A stretch of 64,000 nt of DNA from Patiria miniata (taxonomy: Eukaryota > Echinodermata > Asteroidea > Valvatida > Asterinidae), in NCBI RefSeq assembly GCF_015706575.1, contig NW_024037053.1:4402001-4466000 (forward strand). The letters are read 5' to 3'. Below the pieces are notes generated by a model. It was not told the origin of the DNA and made no database searches. It saw only the letters and a list, made by a program, of their open reading frames with translations. This document shows, piece after piece, positions 9,867-20,769 of this stretch. Position numbers and translations under genes: made by a program. Positions within the stretch are counted from its first letter, which is position 1. Each line of letters begins with the position of its first letter.

Positions 9867-11941
9867 ACAATCTATCAAAAGTTACTTCGTACGCCATGTG
9901 TCAGAGAATACATTTTTACGTTGCACCCGTAGCCTACCCCTAACAATCTATTCCAACTGAACTGACTAGCAATACTCCGAGCTTTCCAGTGAGACATAAA
10001 TCGTACGAAAAACACTGAGATTAAACAATGGACATACACTAAAATACATGTTTACCGTACGTACATGCAGCTTTTAACAAAAGAACGAAATAGGGCATAT
10101 GAATGTCATCTAAACTATTACTTACTCAAAATTGTTAAAAGCTTTTGGAAGAATTTGACACATATATGAACAAAGGCCTGTCGTGCTTTATTTTAATACT
10201 TCCAAAATTCTGATGTTTTTTGTTAGAGATTTTTAGGAATCTATATTGTGCCTAATTATGTGACAGGGAGAATAATACAGTATTTTACTGATCATGAGTT
10301 CATTAATAATTGTCACCACAAATAAAATCTATTGATTTGCACCAAAGATTATTATAGAAGTCACCTGTACAAGTACATGTGCATGGTTGTCTCTTGCTTT
10401 GTCCAAGGTTTTCGAAACCACGGCTTCGTCTTCGTAGTTAGGCTCGGACAGATTTTAGGCCCTGACATGGAGAGCTCCAGCTAAATACCGGAACACAATC
10501 TACCCAAGGAACATCAAATGAATTACTATGGAGCGTCAACGAACGTTCAGATTTTTTTTTTTTTTACAATTGAGGTTATTTAAAATGACTCTGAAACTTG
10601 CAGTGAAGCCGACGCCGACGAACTAGCCAACATTTCGAAAACGCCTGAGTGAATGATGCCGTTTCAAAATGGCCTCTTCACTTTCTAGTTCGACTACGTG
10701 CACTTGCGAGCAAGGGATAGTTCTGTTTGGAGTCGAATTTCACCAACAAAGTTCATGACTGTATCATGTGTCAGTAATATAACTTCAGAGATGTTATTGA
10801 TCCCCTGGAATTGTACAAATGAAGCTATCAGATGTTTAAAAAAACCAAAAATGTATACCGCCAGATGGTCATACAAAGTCGTTTATACGTCCCTATGTCA
10901 TTTCCAGTTAATTTGAAATTATCTCAAGTTTCTGTTTTAGTTATCATTTCTATATCAATACCAACCGTATGGCGCAAAACAATCTTCAGTTTGGTGGTCA
11001 TGAAGGTCTCGGCGATGGGCAACAATGAAGACTTGTTTTACTTCCCAAATTATGGGTTTTGTAAATTATGACGTCACATCTAGGAACTGTTCATCTGTCG
11101 AAGAATGCTGTGGCGTAAAAGTGGGGTCCAATTTTCAGCGGGGTATGGGATTTGGACAATACAAAAACTAACTTTTGCATCCCTAATTCTAAAGTTAAGA
11201 ACAGTATTTCGATGTTGCCATTTTTCACAGAGTGTAACCTAGCAGTCTCATATAAACACAAAATAAAATGTTTAATTAGAAGCGTATTATAATTATACAG
11301 AGATCTTAAATACTACAGCGCGTCCCAAAATATCAGCAACATATTTGCGGGGCTCTAGCGTCGGCGCGGAAACACGTACCGCCACTCTTTTTATGTAATT
11401 TTAAAGCTCGGAATCTGAAATTTATCCCTGGCGAATTTTGGTTCGATATTATTTTGATAGAGTTTTAAAATTATTCGTCTATTATTCAGCCGTATTCGAT
11501 GTTTATTCATAAGAAAATAGCAGGACGTCACATCATTGCTATTACTCAGTCACGCATGCATATTAAAGCATTTCCAAGAGCGGCTTTTGTCGAGCTGCCG
11601 CAGTGGCCTATAGTGGAATGAAGTATGGATCGCAATTAATTAGGTTCGAACCTAATGTCCATTTTTATGGAATATTTTTGTTGCTTGGGATAGGTTTAAT
11701 TGAAGGAAAACACAACGAGAACCTAAGTGTATTCCATCCACACAGCGTGATAAATATTCATGCTAGTATGCGTGATGTGATATGGTTAAAATACGATGTA
11801 TGCTGCCAAAAAAAAATACGCGGACGGTCCCAATTCCTTTTGTAAAAGTAACCCCGTAAATAGGCCTATACCAATGTGGACTGAGGGAAATGATTGTATG
11901 ATGACATAGAAGAGCTCGGAATAAAAATGAGACGGACACTA
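9867..11941. other. 3' UTR of the sulfotransferase and intergenic DNA
   Basis: AATAAA at 10321-10326, about 455 bases after the stop codon, is the first clear polyadenylation signal for the sulfotransferase. The rest shows no supported gene on either strand. An 18-base perfect palindrome, ATTAGGTTCGAACCTAAT, is at 11639-11656. Confidence 0.5.
10321..10326 (+). terminator. Possible polyadenylation signal of the sulfotransferase
   Basis: The hexamer AATAAA lies downstream of the stop at 9866, in AT-rich DNA. Cleavage was not demonstrated. Confidence 0.4.
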
Positions 11942-12100
11942 ATTCGCTCTTTTCACGCTCCGCTATTGGGCAAAATAGCCGGTTCAGTGATCTGAACCCC
12001 GACACGGGAATCACTGAATCGGCTATATTCATTGTGTAAAGTTGCCAGATCGAGGCTCTGCATGCCCAATGCCTATGGCGGAAGTGTGAAAAGAGCGAAT
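11942..12100. mobile_element. MITE with TIR attcgctcttttcac upstream of HYKK
   Basis: The left end is attcgctcttttcacgctcc and the right end is cggaagtgtgaaaagagcgaat: inverted repeats over the outer 20 or so bases. Inner segments (atagccggttcagtgat against atcactgaatcggctat) also pair, so nearly the whole 159 bases can fold back. No target duplication is obvious. It lies about 310 bases before the HYKK start codon. Confidence 0.75.
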
Positions 12101-12411
12101 GCAATCCCATCCCGCACAATGCGAGAGGTCATCAATTGAACTCTACTGGTGTTACCATAGCGCAACAAGAGTTGCTGTGTACGTGGCTAATCGAACGGCA
12201 CGATATTTGGGTCACGCATGCTCAAACAGGAAATGTTGAAATATGCTCGAGCATTTAACTCAAGCCAATGTTTCGGAGTTGACATTGAGAAGGAGGTCTT
12301 TGTTTATTTTCATCGCGCGCCTTTGTTCGCACCTGTGGTTTAGTAAAATTGCCTCAGTGGGCCGAGTGAAGATACACACGTGAACACGTAGGGCGTGTAA
12401 TTTCGTCCGTC

Positions 12412-15400
12412 ATGACCATGAACAATGCTGACAACTGTTTCGATGGCGCCGAACTTGTCAACAAGCCATTCCTGTCCAATAAAATGGCCAGCGAGCTCCT
12501 GGTGAGACTTTACGGGCTAGAAGCAAAATGTCTGCGGGAACTCCCCAGCTACTGCGACCAGAACTTCTACGCGAGGGCCCCGGCAGCGGGCGAGAAGCGC
12601 GATGGGCCCCGGGCGGACAGCGAGTTTGTCCTGAAGGTGATCAGCGGGGATGACTCGCTGGGGCAGGCCGGGAGCTACGGGGAGATCGTGACGGTGCTCC
12701 TCTCACTACGGGGAGACGATGGCGTGGCGTACCCGTTGCCAGTGACGAACCTTCATGGCGGTTATCTAAGCCTACAGAGATTCCATCGCGGTAAGACTTA
12801 TAATTTTGATCGCAATATATACCACTCAAGTTGACTTATTTGGGTCTGTGCGTGATTGAAGAGGGCGCTGTTTAGCCCGATAACGAGGCCCGGATGCCGG
12901 AGGAAGGACCTAGACTGGTTCCCGGTCCGTACATTATCCTTTGGATTTCGAATCATGGACAGGTATCTGGAAATGCAGAATGCATTGGGTTTTCCTCCCA
13001 ATGTATGCAAAGTATATGCAGGAATAACCTAGGTCTTTTTGAAATTCTGCCATCACAACTTCTCTGCCCTCATTTTTAAAAGCACTGAAATACGTAGAAA
13101 GTGTAGCTGGTTGAATGTCTCATTATTATGTCTCTATGTTATCGTTCTACATGCACACACTTTTTTTTTTATAAATATGTGCAATTATCCATTCTTGTAT
13201 TTATTTATTTACTCGTTTATTCATTTACTTTACTTTACTGAATTATTTGTCTTCATTGTCTACTTTCTATTAGCAGAAAGTGTACCGTGCCCATATTTTT
13301 AGATTTCCCCAATTCGTTCACTTTTTGTAAAGTTTTATCTGTTATTGCCCTGTGCATTTAACTACAGAATGTGATACACATCCCTTCTCATAAAACTGGT
13401 TTCATGCAATTCTCCAATCTGAATCTGGGCGCATTGAAGGGAACATAATTCATTGACTGAATGAAGCTTTGTAGTAGTTCTCTCGACCTCGACCATCCAT
13501 TGACAAGCAGCTCGGTGTGTATGCTATGGACATTTTGGAGACTATTCAAAACTTTGAATGACTAACATAATTATTGTCGTCAAAAGAACGACAGAATTAC
13601 AGAGTAGGCAAGCGCAGCATGCAAACACCGCGTCCTGTACAATACGCGCACACAACCACACGGAAAGCTTAAGAAAACAACTTTTCAAAAGCGTCGATTG
13701 TCGCTGGCACCAGGGTCTGTGACCGATTTCGGGGTCAGGAAAAGAACAAATTGAGCATAAAAATGTGGAGGACGTGGTGTTCGCATTTAGTTTGGTGTAG
13801 AAAATCTTGCAGCAAAATCGCTTTACTGCTTTTCGCGCACATACTGTTATTAATTCGGTCAAAAACATTTTGTATGAAATGCCATAAAATCATATTCAAT
13901 CACGTCCCATGAAATGATTGCCAGCAACTAGATGATGTGACAACATGTACGTGTGTTCCCGGTTATTTCGGAGTCGCATTCGTCTTTTTTTTTTATTGAT
14001 TCCATAGAACCAGACGGCGCTCGTGGACTTTTCCTAGTCCTTCTACTCTCCTACGTTCCTGGGACAATCCTTTCTGAAGTCAAGCTGTCCAACGAAGTTC
14101 TGTACGGCGTAGGGAGAGCTGTTGCGCGCCTCAACAAAAAGCTACTGGTACGAAAGTCTAGCCTGGTCTTGGTATAACTTTGGGTTTTTTTGTTTTGAAA
14201 ATATCCACTCCTAAAATACAAAGTTCCGTCGTAACCCCTAATCCCTTAAACATGTTATCTTATATATACCGTATTCCCCAACCTTCCCAAATCCTCCAAA
14301 ATCCTCTTTGCAACATGGAGGATTTTGCAAGATTTATTATGGTAAACACATGCGGCTGATTTTGGAAGATGCACAGTGTGAGGGTCTTGGGCCGGACGTT
14401 GTGTTGTTTATGCTCAGCCGTGCATACATTTAGGCCTAGCTAGTACTTAAAATCCTCCGCACTGCTCCATGTCACTGGCTCTGCCTCAACATACTGACAA
14501 TGATTGCTGGAGGATTTTGCAGGATTGGGCAGTGTTCACACCTTCAAGGACCACAATCAAGAAATAACGGAGGATTTCGCAGGATTGAGGCTGTACGCAA
14601 TTTTTACATGGAGGATGTTGGAGGATTTTGCAGGATTGAGGCGACATCCTAGCAAATGGAGTTAAGGTTTAGGGGCCGTTTACCTACATAATTTTACCGT
14701 CTGAGAGGATCAAGTTACTGGGGTGATTAGCTGTCAAGGGGGCGATTTAGCTGCCAATCCTTGGGAAAATATTCGACTTTAAACAATCCCATTATAAATT
14801 TCGATTGTTCTTCCCTGCAGGATTTGAAAGGTCCGTTTGAGCATCTGAAAGAGCGCGCAGAAACTAACATGTGGTGCTTGACCAGCGTTGCTGACGTCGA
14901 GCAATATATTGACGGCGTGCCGGACACTGACCATCGCTTACTAGCCAAGTCCGTGCTGGACAGGTTCGTACGAGACGTCAAGCCGATTGAAAACACGATG
15001 CAAAAAGGTGAGCAGGCAATGTGGAATGCTGAAGTACCCGAATTTTTTAGCTTAGCACAGAAATTCTGCTTAGAAATAGTTTACCAATGTGTTGAAATTT
15101 ACTGGTAACTGGTTCTCGCGTGACTTTTGCTCAAATAAGCAAAAAGAGTAAGCAGTGTTTTCTCTTAATTGCTGCCTAGGTATTATTGGCAAACGATGCG
15201 TTCTTTGTGGGCGAAAAACTTAACACTAACTATAATAATTTCAATTTTCAATGGATGTTTTCTGACAGGTTTGATCCACGTCGACATGAATCGGGCCAAC
15301 ATTCTAGTCGCGCCCAATCGAGAACCCACCAATCGGGAACATTGCTCGAATGACGTCACGCGCACTATCCGCCAATCAGCGAGCCACGTGGTCACAGGCA

Positions 15401-15765
15401 TCATCGACTTCAACGACATGGCGTGCGAGTGTTTGGTCTACGACGTGGCGGGCAGTTTGGCAGACATGATGGTGGGCAAGAGGGGTCAACAGCCGCTGGT
15501 AGCCGGCGGGTATTTCCTCGCTGGTTACTCCTCGGTAATTCAGCTAACCCGTACGGAGCGTCAGTCACTGTACGTGGCCACGGCAGCGCGCTTGGCACAA
15601 CTACTGGTCTTATCTCAAGAATATTTCCGCCGTTCTGGCTACTCAGATGAATACATCATGCGGATTGAGAGGGCCGGGGGATGGCAATTGCTCAAGGAAT
15701 TATGGGATACCCCACAGCGGAAGGTGGAGGCATTATGGGAAGAATTAACACTCAACAATTCTTGA
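12412..15765 (+). CDS. HYKK: 5-hydroxylysine kinase-like aminoglycoside phosphotransferase-fold protein
   Basis: Exons 12412-12790, 14008-14147, 14821-15007 and 15269-15765 join in phase with GT-AG introns to give 400 residues (human HYKK is a little shorter). The enzyme phosphorylates 5-hydroxy-L-lysine with GTP in collagen amino-acid breakdown. The N-terminus has NKPFLS...LYGLEAK...LPSYCDQNF, the HYKK hallmark. Exon 2 codes LLLSYVPGTIL. Exon 4 holds the catalytic loop IHVDMNRANILV (about 238-249, Asp241 and Asn246) and the metal motif GIIDFND (279-285). The catalytic loop has His-Val-Asp where most relatives have His-Gly-Asp. The start ATG is followed by a second in-frame ATG two codons later, so either could be used. 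A polyadenylation signal is at 15925. The family call is firm; substrate identity is by homology. Confidence 0.9.
14234..14672. mobile_element. Non-autonomous element with TTAACCCTAA-like ends, copy 1
   Basis: It shares long ordered blocks with 53848-54250: ggaggattttgca, ggtcttgggccgga, tatgctcagccgtgcat, atttaggcct, gtcactggctctgcc, aacatactgacaatgattgc and aagaaataacggaggatt. The word aggattttgcaggattg recurs inside as an internal short repeat. The ends are taacccctaa and agttaaggttt. It lies in HYKK intron 2. No coding frame. Confidence 0.75.
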
Positions 15766-15924
15766 CAAACGTTCAGTTGTTCCACTTCAAATTTCGGGTC
15801 GACAAATTGAAGGGTTGATTTTGAAGATTAAAAAAATCTCTGCATACATCTATTCGCTTGAAAATTATGTAATTTATTTTCTTGGAAAAACCCCAAATGT
15901 TGACAGTATTTATTTGCGACTTAT

Positions 15925-15930
15925 AATAAA
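15925..15930 (+). terminator. Possible polyadenylation signal of HYKK
   Basis: AATAAA lies 160 bases after the HYKK stop codon and is the nearest canonical hexamer. Confidence 0.5.
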
Positions 15931-16712
15931 GAAAACAAATTTAGGCCCTAAATTGTTATGGTGTTGGGATTTTTGATAGCATATTTGCAATATGGAAACA
16001 CATCTTGGTGTTTCTTAATTTGCAGGTCTATGCTACACTTATTTATGTACTAACCTCATTAATTTAACTATATTTTCTCAATATATTATTTATCTGAAAT
16101 GAGGGTTGTTGCTAAATAAACAAAACCAGATCCAACCAATGTGTTTAAATATTTCTAGAAGCTTGGACCAAGGCCCCTTGAAGGACTTGCACAAGTCTAT
16201 TTTCCCCATCACCCATGATGTACAAACACAGTCAGTTTTCGCGGGAAATACTGCTTGCCAAAATTGTAAGAAAACACACATTTCACTTTATGATATATAC
16301 AAACCAAAATTCAACATGATTTTTTTTCTGTACTTCTGAAAACAAAGTTTTCACTGGACAATAACTTGATAAAAAGAAAAGGACATACATTTTTACTACC
16401 CCTGCCAGCAAATATGGCAAAATATGAAAATATATTCACATCTTTTTTTCCTGAAATGAAACAAGAATAAAGATTTAAGTTTCTCCATTCATCATGATTT
16501 TATCAACCCAATCAACACACATATAGCAAGGCACTTACGATATTAAGAAACGCAAAGTAACTAATTTACAATTTGCGAATTTTTTTTTTGCACCACACCA
16601 GCTATGAAAGACACTGCTCTGAAACGTACATCTTCCTTTGTATAATATTTGCAATAAAATGGTACAAATACCCACAACAGGCAGGTCAAAGATGTCCTTG
16701 ATGTGTCAAAGG
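15931..16712. other. Convergent 3' region between HYKK and TXNDC12
   Basis: HYKK (plus) and the TXNDC12-like gene (minus) end toward each other here. The stretch is AT-rich and must contain both 3' UTR ends. I see no other gene. Confidence 0.5.
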
Positions 16713-19110
16713 TTAAAGTTCATCGGCGCCCTTGCCACCAAGTTTCTTCAGGGCTGATCGCATGGAGTCTAAAACTGGAGAAAAAAAAATTTCAGTAAAA
16801 AGTTAAACCATTTTATCACATACGATTGATATAATTGTACATGAAATATGCAAAAATGTCTTAACAGCAGAGTTATAATTAAATCATCCAATGTCAATCA
16901 TAGGTCAATCAGCAATTGTCAAAAGTCATCACAATCAATCACAAGTCATCACAAGTCATCACAAGTCAATCAGAAGTCATCCCAAGTCAATCAGAAGTCA
17001 TCACAAGTCAATCATATGTCAATCACAAGGTATCGCAAGTCAATCATAAGTCATCAAAAGTCAATCACAAGTCATCACAAGTCAATCACAAGTCATCACA
17101 AGTCATCACACGTCTATCACAAGTCATCACAAGTCAATCACAACTCATCACAAGGCAATCACAAGTAAATCACAAGTCATTCTTGTACTTGCTCTCCATC
17201 CCTTGCTACTTGTGACCGTCTTATAACTTGACTTGTGATCGATTACGTCTCCGTATTCAACAGTCTGGTACCTTACCTCCATTTGCATCGGGGTAATAGT
17301 ACTTGTACTTGGGATTTCCTCCTTTGTTGATGAGATCAGTCTGAACCTCCCCAGCCTGGTTCAGAAAGAGAATCCTAGGAATGTAGCCACCATCTGGGAC
17401 GTATTTACTCTCATTAGGCTCTTCATCATCCTGACAAATGGCAGAAGAAGATAATTCAGTACACAATAAAATGTAAACATAATAAACATTCAACCTGGAT
17501 TCTATGGAAGCTGTGCACAAGTACATCTTTAACAGAAACGAATTACACTGGAATCCAGTCTACTTCTTTTCATGTGCCTAGGGGAAACTCTTATGTATAC
17601 CTAATCTTGCACCCATTTTAAGGTTGATGTTGAAGAGATTTCTTTGTTCTGATTTCTTACCAACAAGTTGACCATGACAAAGTCCTTGCTGAGCTCCTTA
17701 ATTGCATCTGAGGCTGCAAACTTGGGCTTCAGAGCTATGAAAAAAAGCAAGAACACAAATCTGAAAAAATGGGCATTGTGGTTTTTTTCCAAAACTAAAA
17801 TTAACACGACAGAAAAAGAAATCAGAAAGCGAGAACACAAATCAGACAACAAAAACAGCATTGTGGTCTTGTGCAAAACAAAAAGAACAAAAGAGAGAAA
17901 GAAATCAGAAAAAAAATGAAAGTACAGATCACTCCAGAGATATCAGTGGCGTAACAGACAGCGAACTCAAGAATACAAGATCAACAAAATTACAAGATCT
18001 AAACACAAATAAAACAGTGACAGACAGTTTTAGCACCCTTATAGTTTTTTGGACCAGAAACTTATTCGTTAGTGGGATATCTAGTTAGGTATTATGACTA
18101 TTATTAACCTACCTTTGCATGCACCGCACCATGACTTGTGTATAATCAGCATCAGTGGTTTGCCTCTGGAATTAAAAAGGACAAATAACGAGATGGGAAT
18201 GATCCAGTGGAGAAAAAATAGGGAATGGTAATTAGAATTTATAACATTGTTGGATTTGCGGCTCAAAGTGCTCTACAAATTACCCAATCTTAAGCTTTTT
18301 AGCAATGATTGAGAACTTACTATATCATGTCAAGTAGTATCATAACAAAGACCACGTTCATAGTTAAGGCCAAAAAAAATATATATACTTCTGCTTTTGG
18401 TTTCCCTACCTACCCTAATCTGACAGCCCCTACCCTACTTTTTTATGGGAAAAATGAGAAGAAAAAAAAACACCCAAAACCATAAATCTCTGATACCCCA
18501 ACAACGTGAAGAAAAATACTTACAAGGTTTTAGATTGTGATAAACCATCTGGCAATGACCACCACTCTATATCATCACCGAATCCTACAAAGTAAGCCAT
18601 ATTAGAAAAAAGGTTTAGTTTAAAAGCCAATACATGTACCTGAATTGAATATAAACAATTCAACAACAAGAATTAACAATAACATGATGATTAACAATGA
18701 TTAAAGAAAAGGGAACGATTTTAATCTTGATTTGGATTTCAATCAATACGAGTGAGGAAAATGGGTAGAAAAAAAAGAAATTTATACTTACTCGGGCAAG
18801 GCGCTATATGCCCTACCGTCCCTACAACATGACAGGCATGATTTTGATAGGGGATGCATGGCCATGGGACGCGCCATACGCCACGAACTACACAGAACTG
18901 CATGTCCGGAATTTGGGCACACATATCTACCAAATTTGACCGAAGTTTTGGAGTTATTCTAGGCAAATAATTTAACCGTTTCCTCAGTAATTTATCAAAC
19001 AAAATCTTACCATTTCCTACCGCACCATCAGTGCCTGCGTGCACGATAAAGGGGAGTAGCGTGACAAGCGTCAAGAATGTAGCAATCCACGTAAACATGA
19101 TGGCCGCCAT
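16713..19110 (-). CDS. TXNDC12: ER thioredoxin-domain protein (TXNDC12/ERp18-like)
   Basis: Exons in gene order: 19011-19110, 18524-18584, 18113-18165, 17661-17734, 17277-17430, 16713-16774. All are GT-AG and in phase, giving 167 residues (human 172). It is a thiol-disulfide oxidoreductase of the ER lumen. The chosen start, MAAIMFTW, has a strong context (aacATGG) and gives a cleavable signal peptide (about 1-26). The frame is open further upstream but would spoil the signal. The core is FGDDIEWW, then HKSWCGACK with the redox pair Cys67/Cys70. Exon 4 codes KPKFAAS...FVMVNL, and exon 5 codes DGGYIPRILFL and GNPKYKYYYPDA. The C-terminus GADEL resembles the EDEL retrieval signal of TXNDC12. AGR2/AGR3 are paralogues but lack the CxxC pair, so TXNDC12 fits best. 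Confidence 0.93.
16925..17250 (+). repeat. CACAAGT minisatellite array with tail
   Basis: About 25 units of the type gtcaatcacaagtcatcaca run from 16925 to 17180. A short tail (ctccatcccttgctacttg, tgaccgtc, then acttgtgatcgatt) follows, matching the tail word order of the 2965-3440 array. It lies in the last intron of the TXNDC12-like gene. Confidence 0.85.
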
Positions 19111-20414
19111 GTTGCCGAATATCCAACTCAGAACATAGAGGGCGCCCGATAAACTTTGATGAAGTTCCGCAGGTGCAAAAAAACTTGCCACTTTTCCCAT
19201 GAACGGTTTCAACGAACACCAGAAACAACGGTACGTAAGGAGTTTTTAATTAATGTACCGTGCACAAAAAAAACGTGTAGGAATATCGTCTGTTAACGCT
19301 AGAACGCAAAAATGTAAACTAGTAATAGGGTCAGACGGAGAGTTCCGTATAGGCAGTACCAGTGTCGCGTAGGCCCTACCCCCCCCCCCCCCGGCCACAG
19401 GCACTGGTAAGCGATGAAGCTTAGCTAAGCAAGCCAGGAAAAACAGGTATTTCTAAAACCTGCTGGCACCGTGTGCTTCAGAACAACAAACTTTGCACGT
19501 CAATTCTGTACGTATAGGCCTACAATCATATACAAACTGAGTATAGTGAAAAGAAGCCAGTGCTCAGCGTGATTGGTAGCCAAGTTTTCTATTCATGTAC
19601 AACACCTTCTTCGTGGCTATTTTTACCCTGAAGAAGTCGTAGTACACCGAAAGCTTGGCTTTGTGAAAAGCTTGGCAAAAGCAATCACGCTGAGCAATGG
19701 CTTATGAATTTTTTCAACTACTTTGCACATTTTATCATCTACCAGTGCTACGTACGTGGCATTCGATTACATGTACATGCAGCTACCTCAGCGTCAGTGA
19801 AATTGAAAATTCAGAGACGAGAGAGCTTGACGCTAAACTCTTTAAAAAAATTCTTGTGTACGTGCGTGTCATATTTTATGGCACGTGTGGTGTTTTCATA
19901 AGCCCTCGATTTTTTTCGTAGGCACTGAATTTTTCGTATAGGCCCTCGAATATTTGCACAGTATCTACTGTGCATATTATTGGATATTAAGGGTCTGTGT
20001 GAACAACAAGCGATAGAAAGAAATGATTAACGTCGTTAGAAAAAAGAAGGGTTTGAAAGACTGAAACGTCCGGAAAAAAGTGTTTCCAGAAGTTGTATCA
20101 ATATCAGACAGATGACTCAGAGATGTCCCAGACTAGTGGGGAAATGTGCATTAACTTTTGCCTATCTGTCATGAGAGATGTCAATCGTACTAATACTCAG
20201 GGATTTCCTCTTATGTTATAGAGGGCCGTTGAACTTAATGCATTTAAGACGCCGAACTTACGTCAACTTACAGCACTGAACACACTCAACACAGATCCAT
20301 ATACGTTTGTGCGGGTAAATGTAAAACGGGTAAGATCATAGACTATCGCAGCCTGAAGGAAAGGGACGTACCTCGGATTTGTCGAAATTCTCAGTGAATC
20401 ATTGGCTTACTCAC
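19111..20414. other. Intergenic region 5' of TXNDC12
   Basis: It probably contains the TXNDC12 promoter and 5' UTR. A run of about 14 C is at 19379-19392 and a MITE at 19554-19703. Nothing else recognisable. Confidence 0.45.
19554..19703. mobile_element. MITE with 22-bp terminal inverted repeats
   Basis: The left end aagccagtgctcagcgtgat and the right end atcacgctgagcaatggctt are inverted repeats with about one mismatch. Inner words (gccaagttttc, gcttggct, aagcttggc) can also pair. 150 bases, no coding frame, intergenic. No clear target duplication. Confidence 0.75.
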
Positions 20415-20603
20415 TGCAAAGTGGGCCAGTGTTGTTCCTTTGAAACTACGCAAATCCGGTCCACGAGATCCATCATATATCCATGGGGTACACTTTGTGA
20501 CAGTGGAGTTGCGACGATCGACTAAAATGTTGATGGCTCCAAGCCGCACTGTGTGCGTATGTATAACCGCAAGTGTAGGGTACCGGTACCAGCGATTTGA
20601 AAT
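20415..20603 (-). CDS. Possible orphan exon with weak ankyrin-like pattern
   Basis: On the minus strand an open 63-codon stretch runs from an AG acceptor (acatgacag) to a strong donor (GCA|GTGAGTAAG), phase 0 at both ends. Its product contains LGAINILVDRRN and SFKGTTLAHFA, which loosely resemble ankyrin-repeat helices (G-T-..-H-.-A spacing). No partner exon could be found on either side. It lies just before caveolin exon 1 on the opposite strand. It may be a decayed exon or chance. Confidence 0.18.
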
Positions 20604-20769
20604 CTGTCATGTTGCACGCACATACGAGTTTGGAAATCGGCCAAGAGTTACTATGACGCCTCAACTTATCGCATTGGATCACAAGCACGTTGGTGTAATG
20701 AGCCTTAACAGCTGTGAGCGTCCTTAAGAAAATAAAAGGCTTCCCACAGCCTAACTTAGGCTTCATAGG

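Noticed and set aside
11639..11656. 18-base perfect palindrome ATTAGGTTCGAACCTAAT as a regulator-binding site or tRNA B box
   Set aside because: It resembles a SINE B-box core (GGTTCGAACC), but no A box or SINE body was found, and one palindrome is weak evidence for a binding site.
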